A stretch of 64,000 nucleotides of DNA from Spinacia oleracea. Taxonomy: Eukaryota; Streptophyta; Magnoliopsida; Caryophyllales; Amaranthaceae. Below are positions 1 to 12,601 of the stretch, in pieces (positions within the stretch are counted from its first letter, which is position 1; each line of letters starts with the position of its first letter). Both the position numbers and the translations under genes were made by a program. A model generated the notes under the pieces. It saw only the letters and a program-made list of their open reading frames with translations, was not told the origin of the DNA and made no database searches. Location of the stretch: assembly GCF_020520425.1 (NCBI RefSeq), contig NC_079487.1, positions 106,612,141-106,676,140 of the forward strand. Reading direction: 5' to 3'.

Positions 1-39
1 GTCGTTGTTGCATTGACATGTACTCCACATTAGGGAGTA

Positions 40-221
40 CTCCCTTTGTCTCTAAAATAAAATATTGTCCATGTACCACAATTAGATGTACGTATTTATT
101 TGTCTCATAACTTATTTATTTTGTGATCCTCAATTCCTCATACTCCATTTGCTTTTAATTATACCCAACTTTTAATAAATTAAAATTTTCCTATGAAACA
201 ATTTTTTAAAGACGGAGATAG
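40..221. mobile_element. Stowaway-like MITE
   Basis: About 180 bp bounded by imperfect inverted ends (CTCCCTTTGTCTC on the left, the reverse of CTATCTCCGTCTTT on the right) and flanked by TA dinucleotides, the target duplication of Tc1/mariner-class elements. It has no coding capacity. The ends are diverged, so this is probably an old copy. Confidence 0.5.
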
Positions 222-786
222 TACATAACTACTTAGTGTCCTTTAAACGGAGAGCACCATTTGTGCCTGCACGAGAAAATAGGGAGAAAATGGAAAACTA
301 CTTTGGCAGTTGGTATTTTATGTTGTTTGTGTGTCATTGTGTGTGACGGGGGAGGGAGGGATGAAGCCATGAAGGTGGTTGAGAAGTCAATGTTGATTGT
401 TCATGTTGAAAACAATTACTCCACTTTGTAGGACTAGGTACTATGACTAAAGAGAAACCAGAATGATTTTATCTGTAACAATGTCGTGGTGTGACACCAA
501 TCAATGCCTTAAAGTTAAATGTTCCCCGCTAAATACACGCGGACTAGTACCAACCGATTCCTTTGAAACACTCTCCAATATACCCTTCGGTGTACGATGA
601 ACAATCATATTAAGAACACCCTTAAATAAGCAATAGATACGTAAAACACTCATTTTACGATCCAAAAATATAACGGTCCACACCCGTGAATGCACAACGC
701 CACACGCCCTCGCCCAGTCCCGATGCACGTGTGTGTGGAGACTAGACCCACATCTCTTGTCTTCTAACAAATCATTACAGTGTGGT
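222..786. other. intergenic, nothing recognised
   Basis: AT-rich sequence. A 102-codon minus-strand frame at 501-809 has no recognisable domain or codon structure, and I treat it as chance. Confidence 0.5.
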
Positions 787-803
787 ACTATGTGAGGTAA
801 AAA

Positions 804-969
804 AATCAATTGCCTGTTGGTTCAGTGGTGATTAGTGTTGAACTTGGTAGGGAGAACTCGTGTTCGATCCACCGCAACAACAATTAGGAGGGGACTGAAA
901 CCTATCCACCCATAACTCGCCCCGAATTTGGATTAGCCCTAAGGGTGAATCGGATGCTAACACCAAAAA
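804..969 (+). mobile_element. tRNA-derived SINE
   Basis: The 5' part carries an RNA polymerase III internal promoter. The A-box-like TTGGTTCAGTGG lies near 817-828 and the B box GTTCGATCC at 862-870, at tRNA-like spacing. The body ends in a short A run (caccaaaaaa). It is flanked by a 17-bp direct repeat, actatgtgaggtaaaaa, at 787-803 and 970-986, the target-site duplication expected from LINE-mediated insertion. The sequence beyond the B box is not tRNA-like, so this is a SINE and not a tRNA gene. Confidence 0.82.
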
Positions 970-986
970 ACTATGTGAGGTAAAAA

Positions 987-2064
987 GAGTAAGTTTCTTT
1001 TTTTTTTTCAATTTGGGAACCGATCATATATATGTGTGGGTTTTGTGCTATATGTGGATCATGCGGATGGAACTTGGAAGGTCCCATGAATTTATTATTC
1101 TCTAAAAACTTGGGCTAAAATATGAACCTTATAGTTCAAAATTCGTCCGACCCAAAAAATATTACGTATACATTTCAGTCCAAATACGAGTCCAGCCCAA
1201 TCCAAGAATTTTGACCATCGAGCCCATAATTTATGGACAAAGTCGCTTCGCCCCATATCTTAATCTAGAATAGAGTCCTTATTACCCTTACGATAATTAT
1301 TGGGAAGGCAAGAAAGTTAGAAAGTACAGTACAATCAACATTTTTAGTTCCTGTCAAAAAAAAAAAAACATCTTTAGTTATTCTCTTTTTTCTTTTTGGA
1401 GGGAACTTTAGTTATTCTTTTCCCTCGTTCTTGAATGCCTTTTTTTTCCCCTCATTCTTGAATGCCCTTTTTTTATTTATCGAAACCTCATTAATTCTTC
1501 AATGCATCTTAAACTTTTGTTGTTCATTTGTCTGAAACAATGGATTTATAGGTGCTTTATTGTCATGTTCTATCCGAAAAAAATCAATTGAGATTGTTTT
1601 CAAAGATCTTATACATGCAAATTTGCAAGCTGAAAATTCAACAAACTTTTTATGAAATTATATGTGTGAAATAGTGAAAGCACCTAAAATGACTTTATTA
1701 CGACTAAATAGGCAAATAGCGCATTGTTAATTGTTCACATACAAAACAAGTAAAATGCATTGGGTTCAAACTTCAAAGTATCTCGCAAACTCCCTATATT
1801 AAAATCATCTTATGCTTATCTTATTTTCAGTTACTTGCGTATTTTAATATTAATAAGTTCGTTTAAGGTTAATGAACTCAAACAATTTAAAATATTTTCA
1901 TGCCTCCCTTATTTTCACCTACTTTTAGGAAATTAATTTGGATAAGATAGATTCCAGAAAAACAAGGTGCTCAACAAATTTAATTTTCAAATGTATCCCA
2001 GTTTCAGATGAACAAAGATTACTGAAATATGAAAATGTAACGTGTAAGCCTCTTTTAAAACTTA
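987..2064. other. intergenic, nothing recognised
   Basis: AT-rich sequence with poly-A and poly-T runs and a short duplicated phrase (attcttgaatgcc) near 1428-1470. No gene is supported here. Confidence 0.5.
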
Positions 2065-2677
2065 CTAGATTTTACCCCGTGCGATGCACGGATTCTATTA
2101 AATTGTTATGTATATACCAATTTTATATACTTCGTATTACATTAAATTAGTTTTTGATTTTGTATTAAATTTCATTTTATTTAAAAATAAATAAATTTAT
2201 GAGAGTGTTTGTTTTTGGATGAAATTGTATATGCGTAATATTATTAATTAATTAATTAAAATATCTACGTGGCGTTTAACTATTTATCTACGTGGCACTC
2301 GACTTTTTTAATTCAAAATTGATTTTGAAATCTTATTTTTCATTGGCCGAAACCATTAGATTCTCTACATGGCGCTCTAATATTGGATAATGAATTTTAT
2401 TTATTTTATTTTAGATTAGTGTTTGATTTTTAATGAATTTTGTTTTAGATTTTTTTTTAAATTATTATAGTGTTTGATTTAAGATGGAGTTCTATATATT
2501 AGTAATTAATTAATTAAAATATGTATGTGGCACCTAATTAATTATCTACATGGCAATCGATTTTTTTAATTCAAAAATAAATTGGAAATCTTATTTTTCA
2601 TTGGCCGAAACCATTAGTAATCCTAGGTGGCGTTCTAATATTTCAGCAAATACGCCTCCTTTATATATATATATATA
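2065..2677 (-). mobile_element. Helitron-like element (short)
   Basis: Read on the minus strand it ends in CTAG followed by T. The CTAG is preceded by a hairpin with a 6-bp stem and 3-nt loop (CCGTGC-ATC-GCACGG, 2077-2091), the canonical Helitron 3' terminus. The body contains the module seen in the other Helitrons of this window: a gcgccacgtag-like phrase, then ttcggccaatgaaaaataag, then a run of alternating AT. The 5' end abuts the next element and shows no clear TC start, so it may be truncated. It is non-coding. Confidence 0.65.
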
Positions 2678-5657
2678 CTAGATTTAAGCCCGTGCGATGC
2701 ACGATTTTTTTTAAATATGATTTGTTAATCGTTCTTAGAACTATACTCACTTACTATTGTGATCAAGAATTGCGTTAATCATTTATTTTATTTTATTTTA
2801 ATTGTGAGATCCAATTTGTACTTTTATTTTTTTAACTCTTATTAGTTATTACTATGGATAAATAACAAGCTAAAACAACTACTCCCTTTGCCTCTAATGT
2901 TACACTTTCGAATGTTAACGGTATTCATAATTGAAGAGAATCTACTAAACTCTTTCCAATACTTAAGAAAAAACATATTCATGTAGGGTCTTGTTTGATC
3001 CATTTTTATGGGTACATTAAGAATATCAATGTTATTATTTTGTCTAATGTATTATTAGAGATTAAAGTGATACAAAATACGTATTGGCAAACATGAAAAA
3101 TAGAAACTGTAATGTCTGATTATTTGTTAAAAAACAATTTAAAGAATTTCCTAGATCATTTTTCTAAATAAACCCGCCAAATCATTACAACATGTGTTAT
3201 CATATATAAATAGGTGTTTTATAAATTACACATATAATAGAAAGTTAAAATAGATCCCTATTCAAGTTAGAATATAAATATTTTCTTAACATTGAAAATG
3301 TTTATGCATAAGAGTCTCATAGAAAAACCGAGTTTATAAAATGGTTAGTTCAATAATGGAAAAACTCGAGTTAGTTATTCATGTGATGCTATTAGAACTC
3401 TATTAAATACTTAATAATAATTATCATAATTAAAATTTATGATATGAATTGATCCAAATATCAAACGTTTAATATAAATAAAACTCTATTACATGCTTGA
3501 TAATTATCTAAAAATAGAAGTTAATCGTATATCATGTGTATGTTATCGCACTTTTATAATAATGTATTAGTAAAGTAATTGTCATTACCTACTTGTTACC
3601 AGCTTTGAAACATTAGTTGTTGTTTTCTTGGTAATTTCGTGCTTAAATACTGTATACGACTATAATAATGTATTAGTAATTGTCATTTGAATTAATTATT
3701 CGCATCTAGCACTTGAAGAGTTGTAGTCTTGTAGGGGTTTAAATCACGGGTTACACTCTATGTTACGAATATCAAAGGCTTAATGTAAGTAAAACTCTAT
3801 TATGTTAAAAAGTAGAAGTACGTAGGATAAATTTACGTTGAAAATCTACTATCATTTTGTTTGTTATCATCTTTTCAAATATTTATCTTATCACTATGGA
3901 TAATTTACACGTAGTACAAAACATGGAAGAGATAGAATATGATAAATTTTCGTTAGGATATTTTATTCGTATGGGGTATTTTAAAGATAATTAGAATGCT
4001 ATTTTAGTTATCATCTTTTATAATATTTATCTTATCATTACGGGTAACATATATAGAATATAAAGCATGGAAGAGATAGAATATGATAAATTTTCGTTAG
4101 AACATTTTTCATATGGAATATTTTAAAGATAATAATGATGCTATGTTAATTATAGACTCCTTAAAAAAGTATTAGCATTATCTGACTCAAATTCCAACTG
4201 AAAAACGCAATCCAAACTGGGAAAAAAAGTTGGATCATAATCACACCATACATTAGAGAAGTGAATACTTATTAAAAATTAATTAGAAGCTATCACACCA
4301 TGCATTATTTTTAATAGTTCGTCTATTGTTTCAGTATAAGACCCCAAATTTAGATTCGTTTATGTTCAGGCTGACCATTATTTTGGTTTAGTATAATATG
4401 TTGGAGCCAACTATTAAAAACAACGTTGTTAATAGCTTAAAGTGTAGCCTAAACTATATCAATTAAAGTTGTTACCGTTTAGGCTAAAATTAAATTGTGT
4501 TTACGTATTGGTTTACTTGTTTACCTCTTTTCATCCATCACCTCTCACGGTTGTGATTAACGGTTTTATGTGTGATATTAGGGTAGAGTTCACCTTGCTT
4601 TTGTAGTGTACATCTTATATACGGAAAACCTATTGTTGCAGCATTAGTTTATATATGCAGCACATGATCTTGAATCTGTTTTTGTTCTCTCTTTACAGTG
4701 CTTAAACAAATACAAATTGTTTATCTCCAACATAATGGACTTGCTTAAAAAAGGAAATATCCAGATATCTAAACATCTAAAGAATAAGAGGGATCTGAGA
4801 AGGTAGGAGGAGAATTGAAAAAATGAAACAATTGAGGAGTTTGGCCAAAGTCTTCCTCCTTAATTGAACCTAAGGGAATTCTATAGTATTTTAAAGGAAA
4901 AGGAAATGCAAGCAATTAAGGAGAGAACCAATTTACTTTTATTAATCATCAGCACAGTTTTAGGATTATACTTCATATAAACTCTAATTCAAGTCACGGC
5001 ATTTATAACGCAACTTCAACTAAAATTGTGAAGGCTATTAAGATGAAAGCTTCAAACACATGAAGGTTCCTTTGAACCATGCAAACTACTTCGTATACCA
5101 TTATATAATAACGAAAATACTCAGTATATAATTGTGTGCTCGTATATTAATTACGGCTACACGGACCTAATTAACTAAAATTATACCATCAACCGTGAGT
5201 TTTTGTGGATTGTTGAAGTAGGATTTTTGGTAGCCATGAGCTTATATGTATATATATACAAAAAGGTAAAAGAAAAGTAAGATAATTTTTTGTTGAAATC
5301 TATCTTTATCATATTATGTATCTATCTTTTTTTTTAATTATAATGTAAATAAAATTCTAATGTAAATGTAAATAACCTTCTAACGAAATTTTTAGGTGTT
5401 AGCACTCTTATGGTGTTAGGATTCTTAACATAAAGTAAGATTTTGATACCTAACATTCCAACGGAAACTTTGATCCAATGGAAATTTTAATTTATCCTTT
5501 TTTTTAATTAATTAAAATATATTAATAATGATTTTGTTTTAATTTATCTTTTTTTTTAATTAATTAAAATATATTAATAATGATTTTGTGACTGGACATT
5601 CCTACATGGCGCTCCGAATGCTCTCCAAAAAACTCCCCTTTATATATATATATTAGA
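2678..5657 (-). mobile_element. Helitron-like element (~3 kb, non-autonomous)
   Basis: On the minus strand it starts TCTAATATATATAT after an A and ends CTAG before a T, with a terminal hairpin (CGTGC-ATC-GCACG, 2691-2703). This fits insertion between A and T by a rolling-circle element. I found no Rep-helicase coding sequence, so it would need an autonomous partner. The interior is AT-rich and contains a tandem duplication (3866-4152) and a smaller one near 5490-5590. Confidence 0.65.
3866..4152. repeat. two-copy tandem duplication, ~145 bp unit
   Basis: Units at about 3866-4009 and 4010-4152 share phrases such as catggaagagatagaatatg and ataaattttcgttag in the same order. The copies have clearly diverged. 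It lies inside the larger Helitron-like element. Confidence 0.7.
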
Positions 5658-5784
5658 TTAGATTTCCCATTCTACATCAACATGAAACTTATTTACCAAA
5701 CTATTGTCCACGTAGGCTAGGTTAAAGTTAATCCGTTTTTATTATTTATTTTTCCAAACTAAAACTAGCGGTTATACCAGTAAA

Positions 5785-6146
5785 CCACTATCTCAGATAG
5801 CGGTTATACCAGTAAAACTGCTATCTCATATATCGGTTTTGGTCAAAAAGCTTCTACTAGAGATGGTTATTTTTTACTTAAACCCGCTATCTGAGATAAC
5901 GGTTATACTATTAAACCGCTATTTGAGATAGCGGTTTTGGTTTGCAAGCCGTTGTTCTGGGTAAAAGTATTGTTATCTGAGATAGTAGTTATATTGGGTC
6001 AAACCGCTATTTTAGGTAGCGATTTTACTGGGTGTAACCGCTATCAGAGATAGCGGTTTTAGTCAGGAAAACAAATTAAATGTAACTCCGATCCTACGTG
6101 GACCGCAATTTGGATTATACTATTAAACCGCTATTTCAGGTAGCGA
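5785..6146. repeat. array of short palindromes (AACCGCTATC/GATAGCGGTT)
   Basis: Eight units, each a near-perfect inverted repeat of the form CCGCTATCTGAGATAGCGG, are separated by short linkers such as ttatactattaaa. Several are perfect palindromes of about 19 bp. The array sits about 550 bp upstream of the MICU start codon. No TIR or target duplication is evident. Confidence 0.75.
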
Positions 6147-6695
6147 TTTTACTGGTTGAACATTTATTGAAAATCTAATGAACATAGAGAATCATTTTAA
6201 TGTATATGTACTAGTGAAATATTTAAATTATATGTTCATTGGCTATATGTTATTTGGGTATGAGATATATGTTCTTTGTATTTGAATTACATGTCCATTT
6301 AAAAACAGGGTGCACAGTGAGCATTGTGCACCCGGGGTACATAAAACATATTTTCTACATGGACGGTAATTTGTAAATAAATTTTATTTCGACGGGGAGA
6401 AATAAGTTTTAAAATGTCATTACTTAAAAAGGCATCTAAATTTAATTTACACGGAAAATGATATAACTTGAAGTACTCCGTAATAAGTTTGGATAAATTC
6501 GGATAAGGAATTAACAATATATCAATTAAATTCTGTGGGTTTGGTTCACAGAATCGCAGCCGCGACCCCAAATTCTGTGGTCTGATAGTCATCTTCTCAA
6601 GAAATAAACTCCATCTCTCCTACCCACACATTTCAACCAACACCATTTCAATCCCCCCAATTCCCACCAGTCAACCGCCATCATCAAACCTTACA

Positions 6696-9600
6696 ATGTC
6701 GTCCTCTTCGATTCTAAGAACAGCCAAATCATCAATTAATTTAATCCCCACCACCCAACGCCTCCCTGTCCGCCATCTATCCACCGCCGCGAGTGGTGGC
6801 GCTATTCAGGGGGATCCACAACCGTCTTCCTCCGAAACCAACCCCAGATCATGGGTTCTGAAATTGGTTTCTGGAATTGCAGTTGGGTCAAGCTTAGGGG
6901 CTTTATTTTACCCAGTTTCGCCTAATCATGATTGCGATGTTAATGATAATGTTTCATCTTCTTCCTCATCTTCTGTTTTTGATTATTTTAAAGGAAAATC
7001 AATGTTGACTTTTGCTGATTGGTCATCTGCTCCCACAGAAGCTACTTCCATTTCTTCTTTGGATTCCGTACCTCGTTCTCTCTCCTTGAAGAATTCCAGA
7101 TTTCTCTTTCCGGGTATGTCTTCTATCGTTTTGTTTTTTTTTGTTTCTATTTCCGGATTTCGCAGTCATGATCTATAATGTTTTACGTGGAAAAATGTTT
7201 TTAGATTGGGTGAAGGATTCTAGGTTTTGTTTTGGTGTATAGGAGCAATGATGTAGGCGGGATTTGACATCGGGTTTTAATTAACACCCACAAGTCTTTA
7301 TTTCTTTAAACGACTATTGACTTGTTTTGTTGTATTCCATATTGGGGCATTGTGTAGTTTGCGTTGATGCTACCTGAAACTGGTCTTGGTTATGTTTGAT
7401 ATTATGATAGGGAAATCATAGTGCAATATGGGTTTCATAGTACAATTGTGGATGTGTCATGTTTGCTCGAATTGCGTTGATCATGGCTTCATGGTGTTTT
7501 GTTGAATTTCGCAAATTGAGAATTGTTGAATTAGGTATGTTTAATTGCAAAATGAATTCTTCGGAAGGAGTGAATACAGTAAAATGGGGGGAAGATATCG
7601 CGGTTTATCCATGTTCAATTGTTAATGATGGAATACTGGATTACTTTAGGAAGCTATCTTTGTGGTTTCATGCGAAATGTACTTAAGAAACTGCAATTTC
7701 TTGACAATTTTGAAGGAGAGGTGTGTAAATTGAAATGGCTGATCTGCAATGTCCTGACTATCTTTGTTTATGGTGCTTGCTTGTTCCACTCCTTTTTTGG
7801 CTAACCCATCGCAGCTTTTTTTGGCCCCTCGAAAGGCGTGCTCTACTGGAATAGTTCAATCTTATTTTCTAACAACATCTTGCAGTAGTTCACTGTGTGC
7901 ATCACCACAATGCACACATCCTCCACATTCATTTTATGTAGGAGGCCTTGGCTGTTTAGCTTAACTATATTCCTCGACGTAGCCAAGAACCCAGTTGAGA
8001 ATATTCTCCCCCCCCCCCCCCCCCCCCCCCCGGAATTGGTCAATAGGAGAATTATTGCTTGTACTTATCCTCAAAAATATTTTGTTCAAGAAAAATGCAC
8101 TGATCTGCCTCGTAGAATGGGTACATTAAGCTGCAAATCAATGCCTGACAGAGGATTAAATTGGTGGACTTTGCTGCTTTATTGGGTTAGAGAAATTTCT
8201 TTGGAGCTGAACCTGAGTAACAAAATGCATCTCCATCGTATAACTGGAATTTCCCCCCTTATCATTCATTATTGTTGTTGTCTTATTGTCTTTCCATACT
8301 ACAGTATATTGTACACTTACACAGTGACTACAACCGCAACCTTTTATTCTGTTAATATAATGGTAGGCGCTGAGGTTTTTAAGGCTTTCCATTTTTCTTA
8401 ATTTAGGGAATAATGCACTGTGAGACTCTTTCCTTGGTTCCAGTTAAGTTCTATTTTTTTTCGTATGTGTGTGTCTGAGAGAGAGAGATACTACGCTTGT
8501 TCCATTGCAGAGAAACCCTTTGGAGCCTTTTGGAATTGCAAAGAGGTTGTTTCCATTATTTGGATTATTGTCACCTGCTTTGCTTTCCAATTCAAACATA
8601 GTGCTTGGGGTTGATTCCCTCATTCATTTTATTAGGATAGGTGCATGATATTTTATTTTAAATTTCAATTTGTGTAATACCTTTGATACTCATTTAGTTC
8701 CTCCTTTTGTTTTTTTTTCTTTCTTTTCTGGCAGATGCGTTTAGGAGGAAGGTCTTTTTTAAGTATGAGAAACGTATGAGGATGCGAAGTCCTCCAGAGA
8801 AGGTATCTATGAAAGATCATATGATTCTTCTAGAAGTAGTTTTCTTGGAAGTTTGCTCTAATTTTATGTTCTTTCTTTGCATTTTGGACGACGAGATAGC
8901 CAAACAACCAAACGTCGTACTATAGACTATTGTGAACTAATTGATAAAATTGTTACTCTTGTTAAGGAAGCTTTCACTGCTGGTTTGTGATTTTGGGGTT
9001 AAGACATTGAAACAAGGTTTAAAATGTATTCCCTCTAAAAAAAAAACAGATTTAAAATCTCTTGTGCAGCTATCTACCGGAGTAGTTTAAAATATAATAT
9101 GCCAAGCTATTATTAGGAGAGGAATTGTGTGCATGGAGACAATGTATTGCACAGGATGACCTCTGGAGCTCCTTAATTGGTCAGTCTTTGGTTGTTCATG
9201 CCTTCTCAAAGGATTTAAATCAAAGACCTTGGCTAAGTTTCTTAATTTTCTTTAGGCATCATACTAATTCCAGTAGCCAGAGTCTGAGTGAGGTCTCTAA
9301 TGGTCTATCCCATAACATAAACTATATAATTATCCAGTTATAATTTTGTAACTTTTGATGAGGCGTGTTATCAGTCCTCCATGTGGTTTGCACTTAATCT
9401 TAATTCACTTTTCTTGTCATGCACTGTATGAAGGTGTTCGAGTACTTTGCATCTGTTCAAAGTTCTTCTGGAGAAATACTGATGACGCCATCGGATTTGA
9501 TGCGAGCTGTTGTCCCTGTTTTCCCCCCATCTGAGTCAGGTCTAGTCCGAGATGGGTACCTTTCAGGGGAGAGGTGTCCTGGCGAGTTAAGATGTCCTGC

Positions 9601-11359
9601 TTCTGAGTTTTTTATGCTGTTTGACGTGAATAATGATGGACTAATTTCTTTCAAAGAGTGAGTTGTTCTGATACTTCTCAATGTGTAAGAATTCTCAGTA
9701 GTTTTGTTTACTTTTGTATATTCGTGAATTTTATTCGTCCAGTCCATGTACTCTATTTCCTGCCAATTCTTTGATTTGAGATGGGTAAGAATTGTTCTGA
9801 GATGTCATTGTGTCAGGTACATATTTTTTGTGACCCTACTCAGCATTCCTGAATCAAGCTTCTCTGTGGCTTTCAAGATGTTTGATCTTGATAAAAACGG
9901 GTGAGTATATGTCGTTTGTTCTGCATTGCACTCTGCTTCCGATTTGAAAAATCGCCCAAATAGTTAACCATTTACTATACATTAACCGGGTGTGTATGTT
10001 TATGGTTTTAGAGAGATTGACAGGGATGAATTCAAAAAAGTCATGGCTCTGATGAGAAATCAAAACAGGCAAGGATCTACTCACCGTGATGGGCTTAGAC
10101 ATGGTTTCAAGCTAGGAGGTTCTGTGGAAAACGGGGGCTTACTTGAGTATTTCTTTGGCGAAACTGGTGAAATGCAGTTACATTATGACAGATTTGTCCG
10201 ATTTTTAAGAAAATTACATGATGAAGTAAGCCAATTGTATATGACTACACATCTCCATTTTTTAATTTTCTATTTTTGTTTTTTTGAGTATTGAAATGTG
10301 CCAATGATCTATGTTGCAGATTGTGAGATTAGAGTTTTCCCACTATGATTATAAATCACAAGGGACTATATCAGCAAAGGATTTTGCTCTCTCCATGGTA
10401 GCTTCTGCTGATTTAAATCATGTAAACAAGTTGCTTGAACGGGTTGATGAATTAGACAATTGCCCAGAGCTTAGCAGTACACGCATCTCAGAGGACCAAT
10501 TCTGCAAATTTGCAGAACTACGTACAAAGCTGGAGCCTTTTTCTTTGGCCTTGTTGGCATATGGTAAAGTTAATGGTTTACTGACAAGAAAGGACTTCCA
10601 ACGAGCCGCATCTCAGGTATTGCATTGCTGACTCCTGAGTATTGTGTCCATGAATCTTGACGATTCTGATATATTTTTTTTGTTGGTTTTGTGAAACTAG
10701 GAATCCTAGAAATTTAGAAAATGTTCAATTAGTGAATGTCGCTATATACATGTTTTGTCTGCACTCTGCAGTATGATTTACGTTGAAAAGACAACTAATA
10801 CTGCGACAGAAAGATGAATTGTTAATCAACAGCCAGAACTAGACTAATAAGACTATAGATAGTATTCAAATATAACCCACGAGTACACAAAAGACAACAG
10901 CATACATTAAGAAACCCATATTTCCTGGCAAGGGATGCCAAATCCGGGTTTCACATATTACAACCGACAGAGCAAGGAAAATATGGTACTACTGTCATGA
11001 TTTGTTGATTACTACTCCATTACTTGGGCAATGAAGAAGTTGATAAGCTTGATTTAACGCCCCAAGTGATACAATTTGAGATTTTATGTAACCTATTTCC
11101 TTTTCCGGATGTTTGATGTACTTTTTTGGGTTTGGGATGCCAGGTGTGTGGTGTTGATCTGAATGACAATGTGGTGGATATCGTTTTCCATGTTTTTGAT
11201 GCAAACCGTGATGGGAACTTGTGTGCCGAAGAATTTCTGAGAGTTCTTCAGAAACGGGCAAGAGACATTGCCCAACCAAATGAGACTGGAATTTTGGGCT
11301 TTTTGTCATGCTGCCGTAACTGTGCAAATAATTGTTCCTTCTCCCGGCTATTTTCTTGA
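6696..11359 (+). CDS. MICU: mitochondrial calcium uptake protein, MICU family (7 exons)
   Basis: Coding exons 6696-7113, 8735-8802, 9434-9657, 9817-9900, 10012-10225, 10320-10616 and 11144-11359 give about 506 aa, close to the ~500 aa I recall for plant MICU. The start is an N-terminal Ser/Arg-rich presequence (MSSSSILRTAKSS..., RHLSTAAS) followed by one hydrophobic segment (WVLKLVSGIAVGSSLGAL), as expected for mitochondrial import. Three canonical EF-hand loops are visible: DVNNDGLISFKE, DLDKNGEIDRDE and DANRDGNLCAEE. MICU proteins sense Ca2+ and gate the mitochondrial calcium uniporter in the intermembrane space. All introns are GT-AG; the exon 3 acceptor (AAG) is non-consensus. The basic stretch in exon 2 (FRRKVFFKYEKRMRMRSPPEK) matches the family's conserved start of the core. 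Intron 1 is 1.6 kb and holds a 24-C run. Confidence 0.93.
8008..8031 (+). repeat. poly(C) tract of 24 in MICU intron 1
   Basis: An uninterrupted run of 24 C, likely length-polymorphic. The proline- and glycine-rich reading frames across it are artefacts of the run. Confidence 0.9.
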
Positions 11360-12601
11360 TTCAAAACTGAAGTTCTGGATGTCACGGACTGCAAAATGAA
11401 GCTTCAGTTCCATGACATAGAAACCCGGTGTGGAAACTTTGAACCTAGCCTCACTGATCTGTCTGACTGCTGAAAGAAAGTGACAATAGGTAGTCGAGGC
11501 TTAAGAGGTACAGAAAGGCAGGAGAAGGTGGTCATCATATCCCGTCTTTTTTTAACCACGGATATAATCTAGATTAATACCTAGTTGTATACTTGTAATC
11601 TGACGAAGAAACCATAGCTCGTGATGATATACAAGTCTCTACCATCATAATACAGGTGGTTGTAAATTTTGTTCAAAACGGTAGTGTAAGAAATACTAAG
11701 AATACTTAGTTTTGCAGATATATCCTTGTTCATGCATTTCCCTTGCAACCAGGTTTAAGCATGTAACTGTTTTACGTTCAAGCCGTTAAAGTAAATGGCA
11801 TATATAAATATAGTTCTATTTTCATCCATGCTTCCCTGATTTTATTGTTTTTTAGCCACTTTTTTTCTCTACTGTTCTCACTTCTCACCTTCTGGTTTCT
11901 AAAGTGCCTTAAAAAAACACCTGCAAAAAATGACCGTATTCCTCAAGACTCTGTAGTTTGTACCGAACAACTTCGTTGACGGTTCACATCTTCCATGGAA
12001 TCTTGCAAGACGAAGAAGAAATGCCTTTGTCTTTGTCTTTGTCTTTCTTGATGTTATTGTGGTCAACTTTCTCATCTTGCGTGAAAGTGAACACTAGACT
12101 TGGTCCAGTCTCCGGTGGCTTATTTATTTTTTTCGATTCATTCTTTGCGATATTCAAGTACTTCGCTATTAAATCCTTGCTTTCTTAAGTTTTCGCGAAT
12201 AACTAAAGGGTTAGTTTGGTATTACGGTCTGTTTTCAGTTTTTGGTTTTAAGGGACATATGATTTTGATTGAATCATGAATTATAAATTAGTCATACTTA
12301 TAATAATCATATTGATTTTGAAAACTGACAACAAAAATCTGGAAAATATTTTTTGTAGTTTTCATATTTTGATTTTTAGTCTTATAGGAAACTAGAAACA
12401 AAAAACGATAACGAAGCGGGCCTAAATTAATCACAAGACGAGTACTTCTCATGAAATTGAATAGGTTTATTTGAGATAGGCGAGTCTACAAGTGGCAAAC
12501 GAGTTGTTTTTTTTTTGAGGGCAGGCAAACGAGTTGTTCAGATGGGGTCATTGTGGAGATTTCTATGAAGGGTACGAGTTCATTTGCAATCGTTAACTGC
12601 T
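11360..12601 (+). other. MICU 3' region and spacer
   Basis: This probably includes the MICU 3' UTR (to roughly 11.6-11.8 kb, judging by AT-rich AATAAA-poor sequence). The rest is unremarkable AT-rich spacer in which I see no gene. Confidence 0.4.

Noticed and set aside
804-900. Possible tRNA gene (A and B boxes present)
   Set aside because: The sequence does not form acceptor and anticodon stems, and the 17-bp target duplication plus A-rich tail identify a SINE.
7459-8614. Short frames, including a proline-rich one, between 7.4 and 8.6 kb
   Set aside because: They lie in MICU intron 1, and the proline or glycine runs come from a 24-C homopolymer.
9992-10102. Start of a separate EF-hand gene at 9992
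   Set aside because: The frame merely runs from intron 4 into MICU exon 5; splice sites place it inside the single MICU gene.
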